This document shows, in pieces, positions 1-6,460 of a DNA stretch of 20,588 nucleotides. Source of the stretch: Ch67 sp964491665 (GTDB lineage Bacteria; Pseudomonadota; Gammaproteobacteria; Pseudomonadales; Ketobacteraceae); contig CAZBII010000075.1 in assembly GCA_964491665.1 (NCBI GenBank), forward strand, positions 1 to 20,588, given 5' to 3'. The position numbers and the translations under genes are program-made. The notes beneath the pieces are model-generated. The model saw nothing but the letters and a program-made list of their open reading frames with translations. It did not search any database and was not told the origin of the DNA. Position 1 is the first letter of the stretch, and every line of letters begins with the position of its first letter.

Positions 1-469
1 TGCTCCACATTTCATCGGCGTACAGCTGGTCGCCACCCATGATCATCAGCGCGAACGGACTTTCGGCGTGCTGGGTTTTCAGTTTTTCCCACAGCGCGTA
101 AGGATGCTCCGTCTTGTTGATGAGGTCGGCGCTGGAAAAGCCGTTGCACGATGCGTACATGAATTTCGGTTTTTCATTGCGGGCGGGAACGTAGAAATCC
201 CATTCGTTGCGGCCGTTGCGATTGCTGGCGAGGCTGCCGTCCACCGACACGGTGTAATAGATCTTCTTGGCGTGGTTGTCTGGTGCGATTTCAATTTCCG
301 CGCGCCAGACACGGCAGGCGTACGTGTCGCCGATGACGCTGGCATGCACGCTGCGGCCACTGGCGGAGACGCTGGCCTGACTGACATTTTTCGCGGTGGT
401 GAAACAGACGGTGTAGAGCGAATCGGATTCCAGTCCCAGCAGCGGTCCGACGAGTAATTGGGTTGCCAT
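1..469 (-). CDS. PhoD-like metallophosphatase, N-terminal part (cut by window edge)
   Basis: The reading frame starts at the ATG ending at 469 and stays open to base 1, so the gene's 3' end is missing (156 codons visible). The first ~95 residues form a beta-rich region like the N-terminal domain of PhoD-like phosphatases. The start of the catalytic domain follows, with MYASCNGFSS and then MIMGGDQLYADEMW. The GDQLYAD stretch matches the metal-binding GD(Q)xY motif of this phosphoesterase family, so a metal-dependent phosphomonoesterase or phosphodiesterase is expected. No signal peptide is visible (it begins MATQLLVGPL), so unlike classical Tat-exported PhoD it is probably cytoplasmic. A GGGAG ribosome site lies just upstream. 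The start is 25 bases after the stop of the lactonase-like gene, so the two are probably co-transcribed. The substrate cannot be predicted. Confidence 0.85.
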   Translation of the reverse strand, partial: MATQLLVGPLLGLESDSLYTVCFTTAKNVSQASVSASGRSVHASVIGDTYACRVWRAEIEIAPDNHAKKIYYTVSVDGSLASNRNGRNEWDFYVPARNEKPKFMYASCNGFSSADLINKTEHPYALWEKLKTQHAESPFALMIMGGDQLYADEMWS

Positions 470-494
470 GTTGTACTCCCTTGGCGAGATGCAA

Positions 495-1340
495 TCAGTT
501 ATAGAATTCCGGTGCATGCTTCAACGTCTGGTTCTGTTCCTTGTCGTGCTGGATCCAGAACTGCGCGTGCTTTTCCTGGGTGAATTTTTCCATCAGCTCC
601 ATGCTGTGCTCGGTCTGCTCCTTGCTGAAATTGAACGACGGCACGCGGCGGTGTTCGCGGTTACTCGTGAAATGGTAGAGGTCGCCGGACAGCACTACCG
701 GCCCGGTGTTGGGCAAATCGACAAACAGCATCTGGTGGCCGGGCGTGTGGCCGACGGCTTTCTTGATCACCACGCGGCCGTCGCCGAACACATCGTAGTC
801 GCCGCTCAGCACCTGGATTTTGCTGCGGTCCAGCTGGGCGTAGCTGTCCGGTTCGAAACCGAATTTTTTCGGCTCGGCGCCAAAGGCCGCGGCGTATTCT
901 TCCTGCTGGATCAGCAGACGCGAGCCGGTGAACAGATTGGCGTTGCCGGTGTGATCAAAATGGAAATGGGAAATGCCGAGGTATTCGATGTCGGCAGGCT
1001 GGATCTGCAGTGCCGCCAGCTGTTGCGCGAACGGTTTGGACACCGATACATGGAACGCGCCGTTCATGGGATCGGCGCCGGTGGTGCCGAGACTGTCCGG
1101 CAGGCCGGTGTCCCACACCAGATCGCCCTGCGGATGACGGATCAGGTAACAGCTGTCGGTCAGTTCCTTCGGTTTGCCCTGATCGACGCCGGGAGAAAAC
1201 ACCGATACGTCGCGGGCCAGGATTTCGCCGCACTGAAACACGTACAGTTTGATGTCGGGCTGTTTCTGCAGCAGCGAGCAGGCCGGCAGTGTCAACGCGG
1301 CAGCGGCCGCCGCCAGCAGGTGTTTGGCAACAGGTTTCAT
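495..1340 (-). CDS. Metallo-beta-lactamase-fold lipoprotein, AHL-lactonase-like
   Basis: A 281-residue zinc hydrolase. The N-terminus (MKPVAKHLLAAAAAALTLPAC) is a lipoprotein-type signal peptide with the candidate lipidated Cys at 21, so it should act in the periplasm or on a membrane face. Zinc ligands are visible: HFHFDH at 125-130, HTPGH around 198-202, an SGD Asp near 220 and a late His near 265. The overall order resembles N-acyl-homoserine lactonases of the AttM/AiiA type, but related lactonases and esterases share it, so quorum quenching is an inference. The frame also opens at a GTG ending at 1346, but the AAGGA site sits 7 bases before the ATG at 1340 and only about one base before that GTG, so the ATG is preferred. 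It probably leads an operon with the downstream PhoD-like gene. Confidence 0.88.
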   Translation of the reverse strand: MKPVAKHLLAAAAAALTLPACSLLQKQPDIKLYVFQCGEILARDVSVFSPGVDQGKPKELTDSCYLIRHPQGDLVWDTGLPDSLGTTGADPMNGAFHVSVSKPFAQQLAALQIQPADIEYLGISHFHFDHTGNANLFTGSRLLIQQEEYAAAFGAEPKKFGFEPDSYAQLDRSKIQVLSGDYDVFGDGRVVIKKAVGHTPGHQMLFVDLPNTGPVVLSGDLYHFTSNREHRRVPSFNFSKEQTEHSMELMEKFTQEKHAQFWIQHDKEQNQTLKHAPEFYN

Positions 1341-1426
1341 GCGCACATCCTTTTTTGCGGGTGGAGGGAACAGACAGGAGTGCAGCAGGATAAATCAGAA
1401 ACGGAAGGGGCGTGAAGCGGAGAAAG

Positions 1427-1462
1427 TGCCAGCGCGATCACGCATTTTGGAACACGCTGGCA
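1427..1462. repeat. 8-bp perfect inverted repeat, 20-base spacer
   Basis: TGCCAGCG at 1427-1434 is matched by CGCTGGCA at 1455-1462, separated by 20 bases. It lies between the stop of the small lipoprotein gene (1483) and the start of the lactonase-like gene (1340), both on minus. It could fold as a transcript hairpin ending the upstream gene or be a regulator site for the downstream one. There is no T-run, so a simple intrinsic terminator is not shown. Confidence 0.4.
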
Positions 1463-1482
1463 GCGATCGGATCAGAAACGTT

Positions 1483-1749
1483 TTATTTGCAGGGCACAAC
1501 CTTGCGCACGGTGTCTTTCGCCCACAGGGTCTGGCCGTCCGGTGTTTCACCGTCTTCGTGCCAGGTGTCAGTGGTCTGTACGCAGAACGATCCGGTGTTT
1601 TCCACCACCGGCGCCGGATTGGTGGGACGATCGCCACCGATGCGCATGATGTCGGGGTTCTGGGAATGATAGGTGGGCGCGATGGTGGTGGCGCATCCGG
1701 CGGTCATGGCCACCAGTGCAATGACGGCGAAACTACGGCGAAAATCCAT
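1483..1749 (-). CDS. Small lipoprotein of unknown function (88 aa)
   Basis: The start at 1749 is set by a strong GGAGGT site 8 bases upstream; the frame is open further upstream but without a comparable site. The N-terminus MDFRRSFAVIALVAMTAGC is a short signal peptide ending in a lipobox-like TAGC with Cys 19. The mature part (~70 residues) has two more cysteines, in SFCVQT and at the C-terminus (VVPCK), which could form a disulphide in the periplasm. I do not recognise a family. It has a likely promoter of its own at 1807-1836, so it may be transcribed separately from the slyX pair upstream. Confidence 0.75.
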   Translation of the reverse strand: MDFRRSFAVIALVAMTAGCATTIAPTYHSQNPDIMRIGGDRPTNPAPVVENTGSFCVQTTDTWHEDGETPDGQTLWAKDTVRKVVPCK

Positions 1750-1806
1750 CTGGTCAACCTCCGATGGGAGTGAGTAGGGAAACCGGCGCGATTGCCGGGT
1801 GCCGCG

Positions 1807-1836
1807 ATTGTGACCGCTGTTCCCGACGGGTGTCAA
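1807..1836 (-). promoter_or_regulatory. Candidate sigma70 promoter for the small lipoprotein gene
   Basis: On the minus strand a consensus -35 TTGACA (1831-1836) is followed after 18 bases by CACAAT (1807-1812), a 4/6 match to the -10 box. The start of transcription would be near 1800, about 50 bases before the ATG at 1749. It sits between slyX and the lipoprotein gene. Seen by eye only. Confidence 0.5.
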
Positions 1837-1857
1837 TTCAGGCGCGGGTCGCTGTTT

Positions 1858-2061
1858 TCAGTAGTGCGGCGGCTTCTCATCCACCGGTTTGCCCGGCAGC
1901 GTGGCAGACACATCCTGCAGTTTCTGCAGCATCAGCCGGCACAGCTGGTCCAGATGCACGATCTGCTTCTGCTGGCGGTAAATCTCGTCGCTCAGTTCCT
2001 GGATGGTGTGCTCCTGAAAGGCCAGGCGGCTTTCCAGATCGGTGAGGCGGTCGTCATGCAT
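1858..2061 (-). CDS. slyX: SlyX family protein
   Basis: 67 residues, the usual size for SlyX. The protein is mostly one predicted coiled coil (DDRLTDLESRLAFQEHTIQE, then LSDEIYRQQKQIVHLDQLCR) with the short C-terminal tail that typically ends in PPHY. The tail here is DEKPPHY, which makes the call firm. The biochemical role of SlyX is not established. The ATG at 2061 has an AGGAAA ribosome site and follows the transporter stop by 12 bases, so the two form a pair. SlyX being paired with a transporter instead of with fkpA or slyD is worth noting but need not mean a functional link. Confidence 0.93.
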   Translation of the reverse strand: MHDDRLTDLESRLAFQEHTIQELSDEIYRQQKQIVHLDQLCRLMLQKLQDVSATLPGKPVDEKPPHY

Positions 2062-2073
2062 GGTGGCTTTCCT

Positions 2074-2949
2074 TTAACGCAGCAGGTTGCGGATGGCGCG
2101 CCAGCGGTTCACCAGCAGCGCGGCAAAAATCAGCGAGCAGCCGGCCAGTTGCGGCGTGGTCATGGATTCGTGCAGGAAGAATCCCGCCAGCAGCGACGCC
2201 CACACCGGCTCCAGCACCATGATCACGGCGGCATGGCTGGCGGACGCGCGGGACTGGGCGTAGGTTTGCAGCAGAAAGCGTGCGCTGCTGGCAATCAGGG
2301 CGGCGGCCAGAATCCACAGCCAGCCGATCGGCGGGATCTGCGCGGGCACGGTTTCGAACAGATGCGACAGGCTCCACGACAGCATGCCCACCACGCACAG
2401 CTGGATGGCGGTGAGCGCCAGCGCCGGCACCTGCGCCACCACCCGGGTGATCAGATTGAAGTGCAGCGCGAACAGGGCGGCGGAGAGCAGCAACAGCAGC
2501 TGGCCGGTCTCCAGACGGATGCCGTGGTTGAGCGACAGCAGCGCCAGGCCGGCGATGGCTATCGGCAGGGCCACCCAGGTGGACAGTGGCAGAGACTCGC
2601 GGAAAATGAAGCGGGCGAACAGCGGCACCAGCACCACGCCCAGACTGGAAATAAACGCGCCTTCGCCCACATGCGCGCTGTGGTGCAGGCCCAGAATCCA
2701 GATCATCAGTGCCGTGCCGAACAGGGTGCCCATGCCGGCGCTGCGCAACCAGTGACGACCGGGCAGGCGGCGCAGCTGGCCCATGCCAATCAGCGCCAGC
2801 ACCGCGCCGGCAATCACGAAGCGCACGCCCAGGAAGTAGAGGGGCGGCAGGGTTTCCAGCGCATACTTGGAAAACATCCAGCCGGCCGCCGCCAGCAGGG
2901 TGACCAGCACCAGCAGGGCGTCGTTCTTGAGGGAATGGGTTGGATTCAC
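2074..2949 (-). CDS. EamA/DMT-family transporter
   Basis: About 291 residues with roughly ten hydrophobic helices in two homologous halves, the pattern of two EamA domains in drug/metabolite transporters of the inner membrane. Typical features are the first-half segment PLYFLGVRFVIAGAVLALIG and the second-half VLEPVWASLLAGFFLHE, matching the conserved EPvwaallg-ffl-gE stretch. The substrate is unknown. I place the start at GTG 2949 because the mature topology begins right after it; no good ribosome site is visible, so the start is uncertain. The frame runs on upstream into the LysR gene on the other strand, which is not coding here. The gene diverges from the HdfR-like regulator, with 141 bases between starts, the usual position for a LysR target. 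Confidence 0.9.
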   Translation of the reverse strand: MNPTHSLKNDALLVLVTLLAAAGWMFSKYALETLPPLYFLGVRFVIAGAVLALIGMGQLRRLPGRHWLRSAGMGTLFGTALMIWILGLHHSAHVGEGAFISSLGVVLVPLFARFIFRESLPLSTWVALPIAIAGLALLSLNHGIRLETGQLLLLLSAALFALHFNLITRVVAQVPALALTAIQLCVVGMLSWSLSHLFETVPAQIPPIGWLWILAAALIASSARFLLQTYAQSRASASHAAVIMVLEPVWASLLAGFFLHESMTTPQLAGCSLIFAALLVNRWRAIRNLLR

Positions 2950-3090
2950 GGCAGGTCCGGATCGGGCGATGGTCAGCGAAAGCGCGGCGGCTACGTTACC
3001 ACAATAGACCCGATTGCCTGCTTGCGCTGGCCGGATTTCTTCCACTACTCTTGCCCGACTTTGCTGACCCCCACCCGGCGCGTGCCCTTC

Positions 3091-3951
3091 ATGGATATTG
3101 ATCTGCTGAAAACCTTTCTGGAGGTGAATGCCACCCGCCATTTCGGCCGGGCGGCAGACAACCTGTTCCTGACGCCGGCGGCAGTCAGCGCCCGCGTGCG
3201 GCAGCTGGAGCACATCCTGGGTGTGGAGCTGTTCATCCGGTCCCGCAACAACATCCAGCTGACGCCGGAAGGCGAGCGCCTGGTGTCGCACGCCGAGACC
3301 ATGCTGCTGGCCTGGCAGCGGGCGCGGCAGGACGTGACGCTGGCGCCGGAGCAGGCCAGCCCGCTCACCGTGGGCGCCACCTACAGTTTCTGGCGCTTTG
3401 CCCTGCCGGAGCGGCTGGACCTGATGCACGGCCTGCTGGCGGAACTGCCCCTGCGCACCGAGGCCCACCCGGCCGACGCGCTGCTGCACAAGCTGCAGGA
3501 ACGCACCCTGGATCTGGCGCTGCTGCTGGAGCCGCCCGCCCTGGAGGGTTTCCGTGCCGACAAGATCGGCCAGATCCGGCTGGTGCTGGTCAGTACCGAG
3601 CCGGCGGCCACGGCCCGCACGGCACTGGGCAGCGGCTACATCCGGGTGGACTGGGGCACTTCCTTCGGCCAGTTTCATGACAAGCGCTTTGGCGACACGG
3701 CGGTGCCGGTGCTGGACACCAACATGGGTGCGCTGGCGCTGGATTATCTGCATACCCGCCGGCGCCACGGACAGGCCGGGGCAGCGTATCTGCCGCAGGG
3801 GATTCTGGAACGGGAAGAGGGGAAGGGTCTGATGCCGGTGAAGGGTGTGCCGGCCTTCAGCCGGCCGGTGTATGCGGTGTACCGCAGTGCCACGGAACGC
3901 AAGGATGCGATCGCCGCATTGATGAGTGTGCTGAAGCCGCTGCAGGTCTAG
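3091..3951 (+). CDS. hdfR: HdfR-like LysR-family transcriptional regulator
   Basis: 286 residues. The N-terminal winged helix-turn-helix (about 1-60) reads MDIDLLKTFLEVNATRHFGR and continues with RQLEHILGVELFIRSRNN. This is very close to enterobacterial HdfR, which begins MDTELLKTFLEV-RTRHFGRAA and has the same RNNI-LT-GE segment. The C-terminal effector domain also follows HdfR, for example RVDWGTSFGQFHD and the final SRPVYAVYR. In enterics HdfR represses the flagellar master operon flhDC and affects other genes; whether that holds here is unknown. No clear ribosome site precedes the ATG. It ends 9 bases from the stop of a convergent small gene. The divergent EamA transporter is a candidate target. 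Confidence 0.92.
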   Translation: MDIDLLKTFLEVNATRHFGRAADNLFLTPAAVSARVRQLEHILGVELFIRSRNNIQLTPEGERLVSHAETMLLAWQRARQDVTLAPEQASPLTVGATYSFWRFALPERLDLMHGLLAELPLRTEAHPADALLHKLQERTLDLALLLEPPALEGFRADKIGQIRLVLVSTEPAATARTALGSGYIRVDWGTSFGQFHDKRFGDTAVPVLDTNMGALALDYLHTRRRHGQAGAAYLPQGILEREEGKGLMPVKGVPAFSRPVYAVYRSATERKDAIAALMSVLKPLQV

Positions 3952-3960
3952 CGCAAGGGA

Positions 3961-4167
3961 TCAGTCGAACCAGTCGTCATCCAGCTTGCCGATGCGGTCT
4001 TCCAGGCGCCGGCGTTCCAGGCGGTCTTCCAGTTTGCGGCGGATATCCAGCTTGTTCTTCTTGGCCTTTTTCGGATTGTCGGCGTCGAGGTTGGGAATGG
4101 CCTCATAGCTTTCCGCTTCTTCGAAATCGCTGAAATCCCATTCGCCGTCACTGCTTGCGCCGCTCAT
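3961..4167 (-). CDS. Small charged protein, PA3496-like
   Basis: 68 residues, very rich in charge: an acidic N-terminal half (DGEWDFSDFEEAESYE), a lysine-rich centre (NPKKAKKNK) and an amphipathic C-terminal stretch (LDIRRKLEDRLERRRLEDRI) ending in KLDDDWFD. The RRK-ED--E-RRL pattern resembles the small PA3496 family described in pseudomonads as a putative envelope-integrity protein; I hold that assignment loosely. The ATG at 4167 is chosen because GAGGCAGGCA precedes it; an in-frame ATG at 4179 lacks such a site. No signal peptide or membrane segment is seen. It is convergent with the LysR gene. Confidence 0.75.
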   Translation of the reverse strand: MSGASSDGEWDFSDFEEAESYEAIPNLDADNPKKAKKNKLDIRRKLEDRLERRRLEDRIGKLDDDWFD

Positions 4168-4321
4168 TGCCTGCCTCATGCCAAACCGGTGGGGTATACA
4201 GGAGCCTGCTCCCGTGAAAACCTGCGCATTAAAGAACACTCAGATCGGGAAATAACAGCAAATTTTTTTTGTTGTTTTGTTTCGTTTTGTTTAATGGCAG
4301 GGCAGGACGGATGGCGCTGTG

Positions 4322-4666
4322 TCAGTAGCCCTGGCTGTGGACGCAGTCCTCGACGAACTGGTCTTTTTCCTCGTCCGGCACGCCGGCCGCCGACTCCTGG
4401 CACATGCGGCGGATTTCCAGCTCGTGGTTGGCGTTTTCCGGTTCGGCGGCGGGGGCATAGTCCGGCGCGGCGGGCGTGTCCGTCTCCGGCATGCCATATT
4501 CCGGCTGCGTCTGATCCGGCATGCCTTCCGGCGGATAGGATTCTTCCGGATAGGATGCGTCGGGGTACTGCTCCGGCTGTGGGTAGTCCTCGCCGTCATA
4601 GGCCGGCAGCAGGGCGCTGTGCAGGGACAGAAGCAGGGTGAAGACAGACAGCAGAACGATGCGCAT
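4322..4666 (-). CDS. Secreted Pro/Glu/Tyr-rich small protein, unknown function
   Basis: 114 residues. A clear signal peptide (MRIVLLSVFTLLLSLHSALL) is followed by an acidic, low-complexity segment at about 23-78 built of YPxxE-type units, such as DYPQPEQYPDASYPEESYPP. The C-terminal 35 residues look folded and contain two cysteines, MCQES at 89 and EDCVHSQGY at 108, which could pair in the periplasm. I do not recognise a named family. The frame is open far upstream inside the neighbouring AIM24 gene, but the ATG at 4666 is the only start that gives a signal peptide, with an AGGT site about 10 bases before it. A hairpin at 4732-4758 separates it from the AIM24 operon, so it is probably transcribed independently. 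Confidence 0.75.
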   Translation of the reverse strand: MRIVLLSVFTLLLSLHSALLPAYDGEDYPQPEQYPDASYPEESYPPEGMPDQTQPEYGMPETDTPAAPDYAPAAEPENANHELEIRRMCQESAAGVPDEEKDQFVEDCVHSQGY

Positions 4667-4731
4667 GGCGGGCAACCTGTGTGGAAAGGTCTGTGTTGAA
4701 ATGAATGCGGGCTTGCTTGCTCTGAGACAGT

Positions 4732-4758
4732 CTGGCCCCCGGATCGTTCGGGGGCCAG
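4732..4758 (-). terminator. Perfect 10-bp hairpin after the AIM24 operon
   Basis: CTGGCCCCCG (4732-4741) and CGGGGGCCAG (4749-4758) pair perfectly around a 7-base loop, starting 6 bases past the stop of the last AIM24 gene. The stem is strong, but no T-run follows on the minus strand (ACTGTCTCAG). It is therefore either a weak or Rho-assisted terminator or a 3'-end stabilising hairpin. Confidence 0.6.
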
Positions 4759-4764
4759 TGCCGG

Positions 4765-5757
4765 TCAGCCTTTTTGCACAGGGCGGAACAGCTGGGCCCA
4801 GCTGGTGAAGGCCGGCACGCTGCGGGTCTGGATCCAGACCTTGCCCTGGCCGCTGAAACGGCAGACAAAGCCCTCGCCGGAGAAGAACAGCGATTTGTAG
4901 CCGCCCACCTTGGTGATGCTGTAGTCCAGCCCGTCGGTGAACGCCACGATGTTGCCGGTGTCCACCACGTAGTTGCCGCCGACGTCGATTTCGATCAGCG
5001 CGCCGTAGGTGTTGAACCAGAGATCGCCGTGGCCGCTGGCGCGGATCAGAAACAGGTTCTCGCCGGAGAAAAAGCCCTTGGCGAGGCCCTGCCACTTGGT
5101 TTCCAGATTCACGCCCATGGCGGCGGCGACAAAGGCGGAGTTCTGCAGGTAGATCGTGTTGCCGTCGAGAAAGACATGGGCCAGGTCGCCGGGTGAGCCG
5201 GGCGCGATGCCGATTTCCGCCGCGCCGCCCTCGGCGGTGAACTCATTGATGAACAGCGATTCGCCGGTGAGGAAGCGGCTGAAGCCGCCGCGCAGTTTGG
5301 TTTTCATGCGCAGGTTGGTGTCCATGGTGGCCATGGACGAGGCTTCCACCTTAAGGGTTTCGTCCGGCGGAATCTGCACGGTGAGGAAGGCGTAGTCGGG
5401 GCGGCCTTCGATGCGGTACTGGTAGCCGGGCTGTTCTTCCACGGTGACCTGGCGCAGGGGGGCGGGTTGGGGCGGCGCAGCGGCAGGGTCCTGCGCGGTG
5501 CTGGCGGTTGGTGCGTGGGCCGCCGGCGCGGGTTCAACCGCTTCCACTTTCGCCACGATGCCGATCTTCTCCAGCGCCGCGCGGAATTTTTCCGCTGTGG
5601 CCTTATCCAGTCCTTTCTTCACCACCACCGGCGCGCGCGCAAACACGGCGGCGGCCTGTTCGGGCGTGGTTTTCGCCAGCTGGGCAAACGCGGCGGCAGC
5701 CTGCTCCTGACTCATGCCGGCCAGCAGGGCGCCGGTGATTTTCACGCTGTATGTCAT
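4765..5757 (-). CDS. AIM24 family protein with an extra N-terminal domain
   Basis: 330 residues in three parts. Residues 1-74 form a small alpha/beta domain containing APVVVKKGLDKATAEKFRAA and LEKIGIVAKVE. Similar stand-alone N-terminal domains occur in other proteobacterial proteins, and the KKGLDKATAEKFR-ALEKIG pattern recalls the C-terminal fold of ribosomal L7/L12. Residues 75-105 are an Ala/Pro-rich linker. Residues ~110-325 are an AIM24 (TIGR00266/DUF124) domain with GESLFINEF at 165-173 and a C-terminal VWIQTRSVP. The biochemical role of bacterial AIM24 proteins is unknown; the mitochondrial namesake supports inner-membrane organisation. Two close ATGs exist; the one at 5757 has AGGAG 7 bases away, while the one at 5763 is too close. 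It is the last gene of the operon, 10 bases after the preceding AIM24 gene. Confidence 0.9.
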   Translation of the reverse strand: MTYSVKITGALLAGMSQEQAAAAFAQLAKTTPEQAAAVFARAPVVVKKGLDKATAEKFRAALEKIGIVAKVEAVEPAPAAHAPTASTAQDPAAAPPQPAPLRQVTVEEQPGYQYRIEGRPDYAFLTVQIPPDETLKVEASSMATMDTNLRMKTKLRGGFSRFLTGESLFINEFTAEGGAAEIGIAPGSPGDLAHVFLDGNTIYLQNSAFVAAAMGVNLETKWQGLAKGFFSGENLFLIRASGHGDLWFNTYGALIEIDVGGNYVVDTGNIVAFTDGLDYSITKVGGYKSLFFSGEGFVCRFSGQGKVWIQTRSVPAFTSWAQLFRPVQKG

Positions 5758-5767
5758 CGTCATTCTC

Positions 5768-6451
5768 CTACACCTTGCGCGGACGCAGGCCGCTGCTGAG
5801 GGCGGCGCCGAAGCTGAGCGGGTTGTGCGACTGGCACCACACGGTGCCCTTGCCACTGAATTTGCACACCAGACCTTCGCCGCCGAGGATCGAGTGCAGC
5901 CAGCTGGAGCCGGCCTTGGTGATGCTGAAATCCAGCGTCTCGCTGAAGGCGACGATGTGGCCGGTGTCGACGATGTAGTCGCCGTCGATGTCCACCGGGT
6001 AGATGGCGCCGAATGACGACAGCAGGATCTGGCCGCTGCCTTTCAGGTTCACCCAGAACATGCTTTCGCCGGACAGGATGGATTTGAAACCCTGCCAGCC
6101 CAGATCGATGTCGATGCCACTCTCGCAGGCGAGGAACGCGCCGCCCTGCACGATCAGGTTCTCACGGTCCAGGGTCAGGCTGAGCATGTCGCCGGCCAGC
6201 GCGGTGCCCAGCCAGAGTTCGCCGGCGCCGCCCTGCGGCGTGAAATGGTTGAGGAACAGGGATTCGCCGGCCACCAGACGCTTCAGTGCTTTCAGCAGGC
6301 TGCCGCTGCCTTTCTTGTGGGTGCTGGTGGTGATCTGCATGTTGCCGCTCATGGCGATCATGGCGCCGGATTCGGTGGTGCAGCTTTCGCCCGCCGCCAG
6401 CGTGATTTTCGCTGCCGTGTTGCCGGGACGGTTGATCAGTTCAATCTGCAT
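5768..6451 (-). CDS. AIM24 family protein (second paralogue)
   Basis: 227 residues, all AIM24 (TIGR00266/DUF124) domain. Landmarks shared with its neighbours are SGAMIAMS at 28-35, AGESLFLNHF at 61-70, a central SGESMFWVNLKGSGQ, and GDYIVDTGHIVAFSE. There is no signal peptide or membrane helix, so it is probably cytoplasmic and perhaps membrane-associated. It differs clearly from the other two copies, for example in a lysine-rich THKKGSGSLLKALKRL before the GES motif and a C-terminus that lacks the usual RS-P ending (WCQSHNP). The three copies therefore likely have distinct roles, perhaps as subunits of one hetero-oligomer. A GAGGA site lies 6 bases before the ATG, 9 bases after the stop of the first copy. 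Confidence 0.92.
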   Translation of the reverse strand: MQIELINRPGNTAAKITLAAGESCTTESGAMIAMSGNMQITTSTHKKGSGSLLKALKRLVAGESLFLNHFTPQGGAGELWLGTALAGDMLSLTLDRENLIVQGGAFLACESGIDIDLGWQGFKSILSGESMFWVNLKGSGQILLSSFGAIYPVDIDGDYIVDTGHIVAFSETLDFSITKAGSSWLHSILGGEGLVCKFSGKGTVWCQSHNPLSFGAALSSGLRPRKV

Positions 6452-6460
6452 GACGGGTCC

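Noticed and set aside
1792..3090. Long plus-strand frame running into the LysR gene from upstream
   Set aside because: Its first ~430 codons lie opposite slyX and the EamA transporter and have the Gln/Arg/His-rich make-up of an antisense frame. The protein becomes LysR-like only from the ATG at 3091.
2950..3768. Extension of the EamA transporter frame far upstream on minus
   Set aside because: The frame stays open opposite the LysR gene, but the extra residues are Gln/Arg-rich and unlike any transporter. The true protein starts near 2949.
5758..5856. Upstream extension of the third AIM24 gene
   Set aside because: It would overlap the end of the second AIM24 gene and adds an Arg/Ala-rich stretch; the AGGAG site points to the ATG at 5757.
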